From Acidobacteriaceae bacterium (GTDB lineage Bacteria > Acidobacteriota > Terriglobia > Bryobacterales > Bryobacteraceae), in assembly GCA_019233375.1 (NCBI GenBank), contig JAFAMM010000187.1:1-47726 (forward strand): a DNA stretch of 47,726 bases, written 5' to 3'. The notes under the pieces were generated by a model that saw only the letters and a list, made by a program, of their open reading frames with translations, did no database searches and was not told where the DNA came from. Of the stretch, positions 7,496 through 16,427 are shown piece after piece. The first letter of the stretch is position 1. Every line of letters begins with the position of its first letter. The position numbers and the translations under genes were made by a program.

Positions 7496-9318
7496 CCGGC
7501 AATTGCACCCGCACTGGTGTGCTGCAGATCGTGCAGCCGGTAATACACACCGCGAGCCGAAAGGAGCTGCTCGTGAGTGCCGGCCTCCACGATCTTCCCG
7601 TTTTCGAGCACAATGATTTTGCTCGCTTGGCGGATGGTCGACAGCCGGTGCGCAATCACGATTACCGTGCGCTTGTTCATCAGCGCGGTCAACGCCTGCT
7701 GGACCAGCCTTTCCGATTCTGTATCGAGGTGTGACGTGGCCTCGTCGAGAATCAGTATCGGCGCGTCTTTCAACAGCGCGCGCGCGATCGCCAGCCGCTG
7801 TCTCTGTCCGCCGCTGAGTTTGTGGCCTCGCTCTCCAATGAGCGTGTGATAGCCGTTGGGCAGCTTCTCGATAAACTCGTCAGCCAGCGCGGTACGGGCG
7901 GCGGCGATCACCTCCTCCTCGCTTGCGTCGGGGCGTCCATACGCGATGTTGTCGAACACCGTATCGTTGAACAGGAACGTGTCCTGAGCCACGATGCTGA
8001 TGTTCTCGCGCAGGCTGCTGAGGTGGATCTCGCGAATGTCACGGCCATCGATCTGAACCGAGCCAGAGACGACATCGTAAAAGCGAGGAACAAGGTTCGC
8101 CAGCGTGGTTTTTCCCGCGCCGCTATGTCCCACCAGCGCGACCACCTCCCCAACCTTCACGTCGAGATTGATGCCGTCAAGCACGGTGCGATCGGGCGTT
8201 GCCGGATAACTGAAGCTGACATTGTGCAGCCGGATGCCCTTCTCAAAGCGCGTCAGCTTGACGGCATGAGGAGCGTCCATAACATCCGGTTGAGTATCGA
8301 GATACCCGAACACTCGAAGCGCCGCGCCGATGCCCTGCTGAAACACATTATGTATGTTCGTCAGGCGCTTGATCGGCTCATACAGCATGACCAGCGCCAA
8401 CACGAAACCGGTAAACGTGCCCGCGGTCATAATGCCGCTCTTCACCTGCTCGCGCCCGAGGTACAGCAGAAAGATGATCGTCAGGGCGCCGAAGATTTCG
8501 ATGATCGGCGAAGCGATCGCCTGATGCGCCACGTATTTCAAATTCCCGCTCTTCAGCCGTTGAGCCGCGAGCCGGAAGCGCTTTGACTCGAAATCTTCCG
8601 CCCCGAAGCTTTTCACCACCTCATGCCCGGTGATCGTCTCTTGCAGAATTTGTGTCAGTCCCGCCGCCATGTCCTGCGCATAGCGAGTGGTATGTCGGAT
8701 GCGGTACCCCAGGCGGCCGGTGAGAACCGCGACGACAGGAAAAACTAACAGGCTGATAAGCGACAGCCGCCAGTCAATTGAGATCATCGCCAGCAGCAGA
8801 AATAGTGCCGTGAAGATCTGCCGCAGCCAATCGGCAAGCATCGTGGAAACGGAAATCTGGATACGGTCAATGTCGTTCATGATCGACGACATGATGCGGC
8901 CGGTAGTCTCGTCTTCGAAAAACTGCGCATCCTGCCGGAGAATGCGGTCAAATACTTCCTGCCGCAGATCCATAATGGCGCTGATGCCGACCCAGTTGAT
9001 CAGATAATTGCCGAAATAGTCGCACACCCCTTTGGCCAGGAAACACGCCATGATGCCGAAGGCGACCATGGTCCAGATGTTGTGTACCGAGGCGGGAAAC
9101 ACCTGATGCAGGTAGATCCGGATACTAGTGTGCGGGATTGAGAACAGCACCGCGGGCGCGTCGGGCGAACTGGGATCGAGCACTCGCTCGAACACCAGCG
9201 GAATCAGTCGCACAAGCAGTCCTTGCGACAGGCCAACAACGGCCATGAAGAATACGGAAGCGAGCAGGCCCGCCGTATAAGGACGCGCATAACGCAGCAG
9301 GCGCCGCAGTTGGCTCAA
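7492..9318 (-). CDS. msbA: MsbA-like lipid A / lipid flippase ABC exporter
   Basis: Half-size ABC exporter, a homodimer in the inner membrane, probably flipping lipid A core. Residues 1-340 carry six membrane segments; the ATPase has Walker A GHSGAGKT (397-404), LSGGQ (501-505), ILILDE (521-526) and the H-loop His557. The 608 residues and a long periplasmic loop (about 45-80) fit MsbA and related exporters. It starts with TTG inside the GT9 gene (TTGA overlap) and ends overlapping yicC. Next to a GT9 heptosyltransferase-type gene, an LPS role is more likely than drug efflux, though the family alone does not prove it. Confidence 0.88.
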   Translation of the reverse strand: MSQLRRLLRYARPYTAGLLASVFFMAVVGLSQGLLVRLIPLVFERVLDPSSPDAPAVLFSIPHTSIRIYLHQVFPASVHNIWTMVAFGIMACFLAKGVCDYFGNYLINWVGISAIMDLRQEVFDRILRQDAQFFEDETTGRIMSSIMNDIDRIQISVSTMLADWLRQIFTALFLLLAMISIDWRLSLISLLVFPVVAVLTGRLGYRIRHTTRYAQDMAAGLTQILQETITGHEVVKSFGAEDFESKRFRLAAQRLKSGNLKYVAHQAIASPIIEIFGALTIIFLLYLGREQVKSGIMTAGTFTGFVLALVMLYEPIKRLTNIHNVFQQGIGAALRVFGYLDTQPDVMDAPHAVKLTRFEKGIRLHNVSFSYPATPDRTVLDGINLDVKVGEVVALVGHSGAGKTTLANLVPRFYDVVSGSVQIDGRDIREIHLSSLRENISIVAQDTFLFNDTVFDNIAYGRPDASEEEVIAAARTALADEFIEKLPNGYHTLIGERGHKLSGGQRQRLAIARALLKDAPILILDEATSHLDTESERLVQQALTALMNKRTVIVIAHRLSTIRQASKIIVLENGKIVEAGTHEQLLSARGVYYRLHDLQHTSAGAIAG

Positions 9319-10229
9319 GCGTGCGCCTCTTCGAACGTGCGCAGCCGTTCAAGCGCGGCGATCACACGGGAAACGCTGACCTTCTGCATACCTTCAGACG
9401 CCACCACTACCTCTGATTCGGTCTGCCACGGGCCCCAGATGGCCGGGTTCGATGTGCTGAACAGCACAACGCTGGGAACGCCAAACGCGGCAGCTATATG
9501 CGCCGGACCGCTGTCGTTTCCAATGAACGCGACGGCTTTCGACAGCACGTTTCGCGCTTCGGCCAGCGGCCCTTGGAACACCGCATGTTCCTTGAATGGC
9601 CCGGCATCGTCACCAGGACCTGCAAGAAAGACAGGCGTGATGTTCCAGAGTTGCAGGTAGCGTGCTACTTCGCAGAACCTTTCAGCCGGCCATTGCTTCT
9701 CGACACCGGATGCAAACGGATGCAATACGGCGTATTTGCCGGGTATCGGCGTTTCGCCCGCGCATAGTTGCGCGCGCGGCACCCGGTCGATAGGCACGCC
9801 TAAGGCGAAAAAAGCCGATGCCAGATGCTCGGCCGTGTGCACGGTGCGGTTCACTCCCAGAATTTTTTGCGCCCGCGGAATCTTCAAATTGTAGGCAAGC
9901 GTCGTGCTGTGATGAGAAAATCCGGCGCGCCAGCGTGCAAGCGAGAGTGCCGTCATCCACTGGCTCCGCGTGCCTCCGTGCAGATTGACGCACAGGAGCG
10001 GATGCCAGGCGCGCACCGCCTGCCACGTCGGCGCAAGAGTTCCGTCTACGGCGGGATGATTTTCGAACACTGCAGTAAAGCGCTCTTCCACGGAAACGCC
10101 GATCTTCAGGTCCGGTCGCGCACGCCGGAGCAGCGTCAGGCCTGGGGTCGTAAGAACGCAATCACCTAAGGACCGGAGGCGAATGACCGCGACCGCGGCG
10201 CCGTGTGGGAGTTGCTCCAGAATGCTCAT
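9315..10229 (-). CDS. GT9 glycosyltransferase (heptosyltransferase-like)
   Basis: ADP-heptose:LPS heptosyltransferase family, adding sugars to the LPS inner core on the cytoplasmic face. It has the N-terminal VIRLRSLGDCVLTTPGL block (17-33), CVNLHGG, and the C-terminal nucleotide-sugar block FIGNDSGPAHIAAAFGVPSV. At 304 residues it is short for WaaF/WaaC (about 340), but both GT-B halves are recognisable. It overlaps msbA by 4 bp. The exact acceptor sugar cannot be told from sequence. Confidence 0.88.
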   Translation of the reverse strand: MSILEQLPHGAAVAVIRLRSLGDCVLTTPGLTLLRRARPDLKIGVSVEERFTAVFENHPAVDGTLAPTWQAVRAWHPLLCVNLHGGTRSQWMTALSLARWRAGFSHHSTTLAYNLKIPRAQKILGVNRTVHTAEHLASAFFALGVPIDRVPRAQLCAGETPIPGKYAVLHPFASGVEKQWPAERFCEVARYLQLWNITPVFLAGPGDDAGPFKEHAVFQGPLAEARNVLSKAVAFIGNDSGPAHIAAAFGVPSVVLFSTSNPAIWGPWQTESEVVVASEGMQKVSVSRVIAALERLRTFEEAHA

Positions 10230-10235
10230 GCGGAA

Positions 10236-10415
10236 CTACGGCTCGATCGTGGCCTGATCCTTCAGCATGATCGGAATGTTGTCACGGATTGGATAGACCC
10301 TTCGGCACTCGACGCATTTCAGCGCAGTTTCGTCTTCCTTCAGGACAACTTTGCCCTTGCAGACGGGGCACACGAGGATCTCCAGCAGGTCCTGGAGTTC
10401 TTTGCTAACAGCCAT
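10236..10415 (-). CDS. Trm112-family small zinc protein
   Basis: A 59-residue protein with a zinc-binding pattern: CPVCKG (C16, C19) and CVEC (C34, C37), followed by YPIRDNIPIML, the hallmark ending of the Trm112/YcaR family. In bacteria these are often short accessory proteins beside lipid A or tetraacyldisaccharide kinase genes, and here the next genes are GT9 and msbA. The start is set by GGAGG (10424-10428) 8 nt before the ATG. It probably heads the leftward run. Function in bacteria is not firmly known. Confidence 0.88.
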   Translation of the reverse strand: MAVSKELQDLLEILVCPVCKGKVVLKEDETALKCVECRRVYPIRDNIPIMLKDQATIEP

Positions 10416-10479
10416 CGCGGGAACCTCCAAAATTATAACGTTTGTGGCGCGCATCCCAACCGGGCTGCAGACTCATGTG

Positions 10480-10895
10480 AACCTGCGCGATCTGTAAGCC
10501 GGTTTCTGTACCTGTAACCACGAAGCTACGCTGTTACAGGCGGCAACCATTCCTCTAGGCCATCCATTACTGAACGGCTCAAGCGACCTACCCGGAAGTG
10601 GTAACGGAGCGGGCCACTCCTCCTCCCCTATTTGGTCTTGCTTCGCATGGGGTTTTCCCTGCCGGGCGCGATTACTCCCGCCGCGGTGCGCTCTTACCGC
10701 ACCTTTTCACCCTTACCCCGCCGTTCCTTGCAGAACCGCGTGGCGGTATATTTTCTGTGGCACTTTCCGTAACGTGCGCTTTGAGCGCACATCCCCGGCC
10801 GTTAGCCGGCATGCTGCCCTGGGAAGACCGGACTTTCCTCTCGACGCTCTCGCAAAAACGAGCACATCCAGCGGTTGCCCGACCGCGCAGGCAAC
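10480..10895 (-). ncRNA. rnpB: RNase P RNA (type A)
   Basis: Catalytic RNA of ribonuclease P, which trims tRNA 5' ends. The P4 5' strand GAGGAAAGTCCGG is at 10840-10828 and the P4 3' strand ACAGAAACCGGCTTAC at 10509-10494, both on the minus strand. The ends close with an 11-bp P1: CCTGCGCGGTC (10891-10881) pairs with GATCGCGCAGG (10492-10482), including one G-T pair. The length of about 415 nt fits a bacterial type A RNA. Several long open frames run through it and should not be annotated. Termini are approximate to a few bases. Confidence 0.95.
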
Positions 10896-11019
10896 TTCCA
10901 GTATCTCGCACCTTCGGTTCGATTTTCCGGCCCATATCTGGCAAGCTCCTTGCCGCGCTTCTTGTTGGACGCTCGGTTCCCACCTGCCATGATTCCCAAT
11001 TTCTACACTGAAGTTTAGA

Positions 11020-12318
11020 GTGAAGCGTGTATTAGTTCAGAGCATGGGGTGCCGGGCGTCGCAGGCCGAGGGCGCGGCCATCGAAGCGTCTCTGCAGGAC
11101 CTGGGCTTTCTGCCCGTTTGCGATGCCCAATCGGCCGATCTTGTCGTGCTGAACACCTGCACCGTGACCCGTTCGGCGGATGTCGATGCACGCCGGTTGA
11201 TCCGCAATTTTCATCGGGAGCGGCCGCAGGCCGAGATCCTGGTTACCGGCTGCTACGCACAGCGCGCCCCCGAGGAACTGTCGCATCTCGAAGGCGTGCG
11301 CTGGGTGGTGGGCAACGGCCGCAAGAGCGAGATCGCGAACATCGTGAATTCCGCTGCTGAGGAATATCACGGTCAGATTCTCGTCAGCGATATAGCCGTG
11401 CAAAACGCATTTGGGCCAACCCTCATCCGCGGCACGAGCCAGGATCGCACGCGGCCCAATCTGAAAGTACAGGATGGCTGCAGCAACAGATGCTCGTTCT
11501 GCATCATCCCGAGCGTTCGGGGCCGCAGCCGCAGCGCGTCACTCGAAAACGTTCTGCAGCAGATGCGCGATTTGAGCGGCCGCTACGCCGAGATTGTCCT
11601 GACGGGCATCAATCTCGGACGCTGGGGACGAGATCTGTTCGGCAGTCCGCGCTTTGTCGATCTGTTGCGCGCCATTCTGGCCGAAACGGCCGTGCGCCGC
11701 TTGCGCATCAGCTCGGTCGAGCCAATGGATTGGAGCAGAGAACTGCTGGAATTCGTTGCCACCGAACCGCGCATCGCACGACATGTGCATCTGCCGCTGC
11801 AATCAGGCTCTGACGCGGTGCTGAAACGCATGTTTCGTAAATATCGGACTCGCCACTACGCGACCCGCCTCGAACTCGCTCGCGAGCTGATGCCGGATGC
11901 CGCCATCGGCGCAGATGTAATGACCGGTTTTCCGGGAGAGACCGATGCCGAGTTCGCCGAGACGGTACGCTTCATCGAGCAGCAACCGTTCACTTACCTT
12001 CACGTCTTCTCTTATTCAGAGCGCCCCGGAACCCCGGCATCTGAATACATGCCTCCGGTGCCTGTTCCGGTGCGTCATCAACGAACGCGTGTGCTGCGCG
12101 AATTAGCAGAACGCAAGAACCTCCTGTTCAGAAGGCAAATGATCGGCCGCGCACTTTCGGCTGTTACCCTTCAGCAGCCCGGGTTGGCACTCACAACAAA
12201 CTTCTTACAGGTGGAACTCGCACTCCCGCGAGACCCGAACCAGACGCTGGAACTGGAAATCGGCGGCGTAAGCCATACCGGGCTCAGAGAACGATCCTGC
12301 TTGCCGGTATTGCCCTAA
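11020..12318 (+). CDS. mtaB: tRNA t6A37 methylthiotransferase MtaB
   Basis: Radical-SAM enzyme that adds a methylthio group to t6A37 of tRNA. The UPF0004 domain has the three cluster cysteines C11 (SMGCRASQAEG), C47 (LNTCTVT) and C78 (VTGCYAQR). The radical-SAM site is CSNRCSFC (C154, C158, C161), followed by IPSVRGRSRS. GCRxxQxE and TGxNLGRWG are MtaB-type rather than MiaB-type. A TRAM-like tail of about 60 residues is weakly conserved. The start is a GTG. It is divergent from rnpB and separated by 125 bp. Confidence 0.93.
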   Translation: MKRVLVQSMGCRASQAEGAAIEASLQDLGFLPVCDAQSADLVVLNTCTVTRSADVDARRLIRNFHRERPQAEILVTGCYAQRAPEELSHLEGVRWVVGNGRKSEIANIVNSAAEEYHGQILVSDIAVQNAFGPTLIRGTSQDRTRPNLKVQDGCSNRCSFCIIPSVRGRSRSASLENVLQQMRDLSGRYAEIVLTGINLGRWGRDLFGSPRFVDLLRAILAETAVRRLRISSVEPMDWSRELLEFVATEPRIARHVHLPLQSGSDAVLKRMFRKYRTRHYATRLELARELMPDAAIGADVMTGFPGETDAEFAETVRFIEQQPFTYLHVFSYSERPGTPASEYMPPVPVPVRHQRTRVLRELAERKNLLFRRQMIGRALSAVTLQQPGLALTTNFLQVELALPRDPNQTLELEIGGVSHTGLRERSCLPVLP

Positions 12319-12449
12319 CGGAAGCGCATCGCTAAGCCGCATATACGACCATTCAGATCCGATATAATCAAATCCACACCCGCTTTGTAGCGGTCTGCTG
12401 AACATCTATATCTAGGACCTGATCGGTCTTGTATCCTGCCCTCAAGCCT
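12319..12449 (+). promoter_or_regulatory. Possible promoter upstream of outer-membrane protein gene
   Basis: A perfect TATAAT (12363-12368) lies 82 bp before the ATG at 12450, but the matching -35 position is CATATA, a poor match. A small perfect inverted repeat CCGCT/AGCGG (12380-12393, loop TTGT) lies just downstream of the expected transcription start and could be an operator. Weak evidence. Confidence 0.35.
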
Positions 12450-13310
12450 ATGAAGCTGATTTTGCGAGGAGTTGTCATTTATTCCCTGCTTGGCGCAGCC
12501 ACTCAGCTACTTCCGGCCTCGGAAGGACCGTACTTCGTCACGTACACGCATCAGATGGAGGAGCAGGGCAATCTCGACCTGGAGAATCGAAGTGTTCTCG
12601 GCCAACCGCAGCGCGGCGATTTGTTTGGCGCGACAGCGATGGAACTCGAGTATGGGCTGCTTGGGTGGTGGACCACCGAGTTGTACCTTGACGGACAGGC
12701 CACCGCTCAGCAAAGTGCCATCTTTACGGGATTCCGTTGGGAGAATCGGTTCCGGCTCGCCCGGCGCGAGCACTGGATCAACCCGGTCCTGTACGTCGAG
12801 TTTGAGGACATAAATGGCGCCGATAAGACGCTGCTCGAAGTAGTCGGTCATGACAGCCAGCAGGATTTCCTAATACCGAACAGCGTTCTGCGCACAGTGA
12901 AACAGCGCGAGATCGAGACCAAACTATTGCTCGGCAGCAACTGGCGCGGATGGAACTTCTCTGAGAATTTCATTGTGGAAAAAAACGTTGCGCATTTTCC
13001 GTGGGAGTTCGGCTACGCGGTCGGAGTGTATCGGCCGCTGGCGCTCGAGGCTCGACCGGATCGCTGTAATCTCTGCCGCGAAAATTTCCGAACGGGCGTA
13101 GAATTCTACGGAGGTCTCGGCGACACACAGTCTTTGACGCTGCGTGACACGTCGCACTACGTCGCTCCGATTCTTGAGTGGACGCTTTCGAGCGGGCTGG
13201 CGCTAAAGGTCTCTCCTTCGTTCGGGACCACTGATACGAGCTTTCCCGTTCTGCTGCGCGTTGGTCTCTCGTACGAATTTACGCAATTCGCGCGCAGGTA
13301 TCATCGGTGA
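12450..13310 (+). CDS. Predicted outer-membrane beta-barrel protein, unknown function
   Basis: A 286-residue protein with a signal peptide (MKLILRGVVIYSLLGAATQL, cleavage near SEG). It then alternates short hydrophobic and polar stretches rich in aromatic residues (TTELYLDGQ, PVLYVEFEDI, LRVGLSYEF), the look of a beta barrel. A Cys-x2-Cys pair (RCNLCREN) sits in a predicted loop; it is not a haem motif because no His follows. I set the start at the ATG because the upstream in-frame TTG (12429) only adds residues before the signal. The stop overlaps the cytochrome c start (GTGA), so the two are probably made together and may function together. Confidence 0.75.
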   Translation: MKLILRGVVIYSLLGAATQLLPASEGPYFVTYTHQMEEQGNLDLENRSVLGQPQRGDLFGATAMELEYGLLGWWTTELYLDGQATAQQSAIFTGFRWENRFRLARREHWINPVLYVEFEDINGADKTLLEVVGHDSQQDFLIPNSVLRTVKQREIETKLLLGSNWRGWNFSENFIVEKNVAHFPWEFGYAVGVYRPLALEARPDRCNLCRENFRTGVEFYGGLGDTQSLTLRDTSHYVAPILEWTLSSGLALKVSPSFGTTDTSFPVLLRVGLSYEFTQFARRYHR

Positions 13311-13684
13311 TTCGGCGTTTTACAGTGCAGGCGATTCTCGCAGCGGGATTGCTTTCGCAATTCGCTCGCGCGCAATCGCTGCTGCAGAAGGCGAGCGCCG
13401 TGGCGGGGCCTCGCGCGAATCCGTACGCGGATAACGAGTGCTCTGTTGCCGCGGGCGCTAAGCTCTTTCGCCGTGAATGTGTCGGCTGCCATGGGGAGGC
13501 GGGCCGGGGTGTCGGCCGGCCGCATACGCCGCCACTAGCCACTCCGTTCGTCCGCAAGGCGAACCCGGGAACGCTTTTCTGGATCCTGCAAAATGGCTCC
13601 GCAAGCCATCGCATGCCTTCCTTCTCCCAGTTGCCGGAACAGCAGCGATGGCAGATCATCACCTACCTTCAGAGCTTGAAGTGA
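13307..13684 (+). CDS. Periplasmic monohaem cytochrome c
   Basis: Small electron carrier, 125 residues, with a signal peptide (IRRFTVQAILAAGLLSQFARA) and one haem site CVGCH (C58, C61, H62). Met103 in SHRMPSF is the likely sixth ligand, giving a class I fold of about 95 residues. GTG start overlapping the preceding outer-membrane protein gene. Its maturation would need the ccm genes at 39.5-46.3 kb. The partner is unknown; the coupling suggests an outer-membrane-linked redox role, which is inference. Confidence 0.88.
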   Translation: MIRRFTVQAILAAGLLSQFARAQSLLQKASAVAGPRANPYADNECSVAAGAKLFRRECVGCHGEAGRGVGRPHTPPLATPFVRKANPGTLFWILQNGSASHRMPSFSQLPEQQRWQIITYLQSLK

Positions 13685-13726
13685 GGGTGCGCTCAAACTT
13701 CCCGGTCCACGCTATCCTCGAAGCGT

Positions 13727-14677
13727 ATGCTCGCTCCATCCGGCCTCTCTGCCGGAAACACCTTAGAGCGCGTCGGCCGCCGGATCGCTCTTTTGAGCAT
13801 CACCATCGGAGTCGGCCTGGCGATCGCGAAAGTGCTGGTCGGCATACGGGCGGGCTCGGTATCGCTCGTGTCCGACGGGCTCGAGGCCGCCGGAGATGCG
13901 TTGTCATCCGCGATTGTGTACGCCGGTCTCTGGCTCGCAAGCAAGCCGCCTGATTTTGAACATCCGTATGGACACGGCCGCTACGAAACGTTGGCTGGGC
14001 TGGCCGTCGGCGGAATGCTGCTCCTCACAGGCGCCGGCATTCTTTGGCACGGCCTCACATCATTATCAGAGCCGAGTGTGGTTGCTCGCTATGCGCTGTA
14101 CCCGCTGTTCGCTGCAATCGTACTGAAAGTTTTTTTGGCCGTATCCAAGCTTCGTGTCGGGAAGCGCCTACAGAGCACGTCGCTGCAAGCCGATGCCTGG
14201 CACGACATCACGGACCTTTTGTCGACGACAGTAGCGCTCATTGCCGTGGCGCTGACCATCGCCAACCCGCACCGGTTTGCGAACGCCGACCGGGCCGGCG
14301 GTATCGTCATCGGCGGCATCATCCTTTTCCTCGCTATTCGGGTCGTGCGGCGCACCGTCGGGCAATTGCTCGATACCATGCCCGAGCCTGACAGAATGCA
14401 CGAAATTCGCGAGGTGGCGCTGAGTGTTCCCGGAGCGCTTGGAATAGAGAAATGTTTTGCGCGGCGTACGGGCTTGAAGTATCACGTCGACCTGCATCTC
14501 GAAGTCGACCCGGATCTGACCGTGCGAACCTCCCATGAGATTGCAGCCAGAGTCCGCACCGCGATTCGCGACACTCTGTCGTGGGTTGCCGATGTACTCG
14601 TGCATGTCGAACCTTCCCCATCTGCGCCCCTGAGCACGGCGCCCAGGGGATTGCTGAAACGTCGGCATGGAAAATAA
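13727..14677 (+). CDS. Cation diffusion facilitator (CDF) metal transporter
   Basis: Proton-driven divalent metal exporter of the inner membrane. It has six predicted membrane segments in residues 20-215 and a C-terminal cytosolic domain with CHVDLHLEVDP-like spacing (residues about 250-295). The putative site A is E53 and D57 in TM2 (DGLEAAGD) with H159 and D163 in TM5 (WHDITD). A Glu at the first position replaces the more familiar His or Asp; this variant may change metal choice. HPYGHGRYE (79-87) is the family loop. It overlaps polX by 11 bp. Confidence 0.93.
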   Translation: MLAPSGLSAGNTLERVGRRIALLSITIGVGLAIAKVLVGIRAGSVSLVSDGLEAAGDALSSAIVYAGLWLASKPPDFEHPYGHGRYETLAGLAVGGMLLLTGAGILWHGLTSLSEPSVVARYALYPLFAAIVLKVFLAVSKLRVGKRLQSTSLQADAWHDITDLLSTTVALIAVALTIANPHRFANADRAGGIVIGGIILFLAIRVVRRTVGQLLDTMPEPDRMHEIREVALSVPGALGIEKCFARRTGLKYHVDLHLEVDPDLTVRTSHEIAARVRTAIRDTLSWVADVLVHVEPSPSAPLSTAPRGLLKRRHGK

Positions 14678-16415
14678 AGACATCGCCGGTCTGCTCCACG
14701 AGACAGCGGATCTGATGGAAGTGGCAGGCGAGGACGGATTCCGCATCCGCAGCTATCGCAACGCTGCCGCCGTTATCGTCAGTTACCCCGAGCGCGTCGC
14801 CGATATCGTCTGTAATCCCGAGCGAAAAGTGACTGAGATCTCGGGAATCGGCAAGGGCCTCGCCGCCGTCCTCGCCGAGATCTGCCAGCGCGGTTCTTTC
14901 GAACGCCGCGACGAGATGCTCGCGCGTTATCCAGCCTCTGCGCTCGAACTGCTGAAGATACAGGGCCTCGGTCCGAAGAGCATCGCGCTTCTCTACGAGC
15001 ATCACGGCGTCAAGACAGTCGATGACCTCGAACGCATTTGCCGCGAACACAAGCTGCGCGATCTCCCGCGCATGGGAGCCAAGCTCGAAGAGAAAGTTCT
15101 ACGCGGCATTGAAGCGTACCGTAAGAGCGCCGGCCGATTCCTGCTCAGCTTTGGCCGCCGCGTCGCGGATGAGCTTGTTGCCGAATTTCTTGCTCTTCCC
15201 GGCATCGAAGAAGCAGAGCCGGCCGGCAGCCTTCGCCGCGGGCGGGAAACGATCGGCGATCTGGATATTCTTGTTACCGGACCTTCGGCCGCCGGCGCGC
15301 TGGCCCATATCGTTCAACATCCGAAAACGCAGGAGGTACTGGGCCAGGGCTCGAATAAAGCCAGCGTAAGCTTCGGACTGGAACGGCTCCAGGTGGATGT
15401 GCGCGCTCTCCCGCCTGAGAGTTTCGGCGCCGCCATGCAGTACTTCACCGGCAGCAAGGAGCACAACGTCGCTCTACGCACAAACGCCATTAAACAAGGG
15501 CTGACCCTCAATGAATACGGCCTTTTCACGATCGACTCCAACGAGCGTGTTGCCGGCAAGAATGAAGTGCAGATCTATAACCGGCTTGGATACGCCTGGA
15601 TTCCGCCTGAACTGAGAGAAAACAGCGGGGAACTCGAAGCCGCACAGGCGGGCACGCTGCCGACGCTGGTCGAGCTATCGGACATGCGCGGCGATCTGCA
15701 CATGCATACCACCGCCACGGATGGCCGCGCAACTCTGCAGGAAATGGCCGAGGCCGCCGCGGCGCTTGGTTACAGCTACATCGCAATTACCGATCACTCG
15801 AAGGCGCTTGCAATGTCGAACGGGCTGGATGAGCATCGCGTTGTTGCTTTCGCCCGCGAAGTACGCGAGCTGAAACGGCAAGGTCTTCCGCTGCGTGTCT
15901 TTTCCGGTCTCGAGTGCGACATCCTGCGGGACGGGTCAATGGATATCGCCGAAGATGCGCTTGCTGAATTGGACCTTGTGATCGGAAGCGTTCATAGCTA
16001 TTTCAATCTCGAGCCTCAGGAGATGACGGACCGGCTTCTACGGGCGCTTGAATCTCCAACACTGCGCGTGCTGGGCCATGGAACGGGTAGGATGCTGCTG
16101 CAGCGCGAATCGTACCCCTTCGATTTCGATCGCGTTGCGGAACTGGCCGCACGCCGCAACATCTTTCTCGAGATCAACGCCAGCCCGGAGCGGCTCGACC
16201 TTCCCAGCCATCTCGTGCACACCGCAAAGCGAAAGGGTTGCCAATTCACCATCTCGACAGACGCGCACCGGCCGTCTCATTTCCGGAACATGCGCTTTGG
16301 CGTCGTTACCGCCCGGCGCGGCTGGTTATCCGCTTCTGATGTCCTGAATACGCTTCCGCTGGCCGAATTTGAGGACCGGCTGAGGAACAGAAGATCCCTG
16401 GTAGGAAACTGCTGA
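14667..16415 (+). CDS. polX: DNA polymerase X with PHP domain
   Basis: Repair polymerase of the bacterial PolX type (582 residues, full length). In order: helix-hairpin-helix motifs (ISGIGKGLAAVL, about 58-70; IQGLGPKSIALL, 98-109), the pol X palm with GSLRRGRETIGDLDILV (187-203; D198 and D200) and the third acidic residue D244 in QVDVRAL, then a C-terminal PHP domain beginning DLHMHTTATDG (343-353) with AITDHSK (374-380). The PHP domain gives 3'-5' exonuclease and AP-endonuclease activities in studied homologues. Start overlaps the CDF gene. Confidence 0.96.
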   Translation: MENKDIAGLLHETADLMEVAGEDGFRIRSYRNAAAVIVSYPERVADIVCNPERKVTEISGIGKGLAAVLAEICQRGSFERRDEMLARYPASALELLKIQGLGPKSIALLYEHHGVKTVDDLERICREHKLRDLPRMGAKLEEKVLRGIEAYRKSAGRFLLSFGRRVADELVAEFLALPGIEEAEPAGSLRRGRETIGDLDILVTGPSAAGALAHIVQHPKTQEVLGQGSNKASVSFGLERLQVDVRALPPESFGAAMQYFTGSKEHNVALRTNAIKQGLTLNEYGLFTIDSNERVAGKNEVQIYNRLGYAWIPPELRENSGELEAAQAGTLPTLVELSDMRGDLHMHTTATDGRATLQEMAEAAAALGYSYIAITDHSKALAMSNGLDEHRVVAFAREVRELKRQGLPLRVFSGLECDILRDGSMDIAEDALAELDLVIGSVHSYFNLEPQEMTDRLLRALESPTLRVLGHGTGRMLLQRESYPFDFDRVAELAARRNIFLEINASPERLDLPSHLVHTAKRKGCQFTISTDAHRPSHFRNMRFGVVTARRGWLSASDVLNTLPLAEFEDRLRNRRSLVGNC

Positions 16416-16427
16416 GCGATACTGCGG

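Noticed and set aside
10432-10459. TTGGGA-16-TATAAT promoter candidate before the Trm112-like gene
   Set aside because: The transcription start would fall on the GGAGG ribosome site, so the transcript would lack a working leader; probably chance.
10598-11011. Open frames on both strands between 10.6 and 11.0 kb
   Set aside because: They run through the RNase P RNA, whose P1 and P4 helices are clearly visible.
14334-15050. 238-residue open frame antisense to the CDF and polX genes
   Set aside because: Shadow of two genes with complete catalytic motifs.
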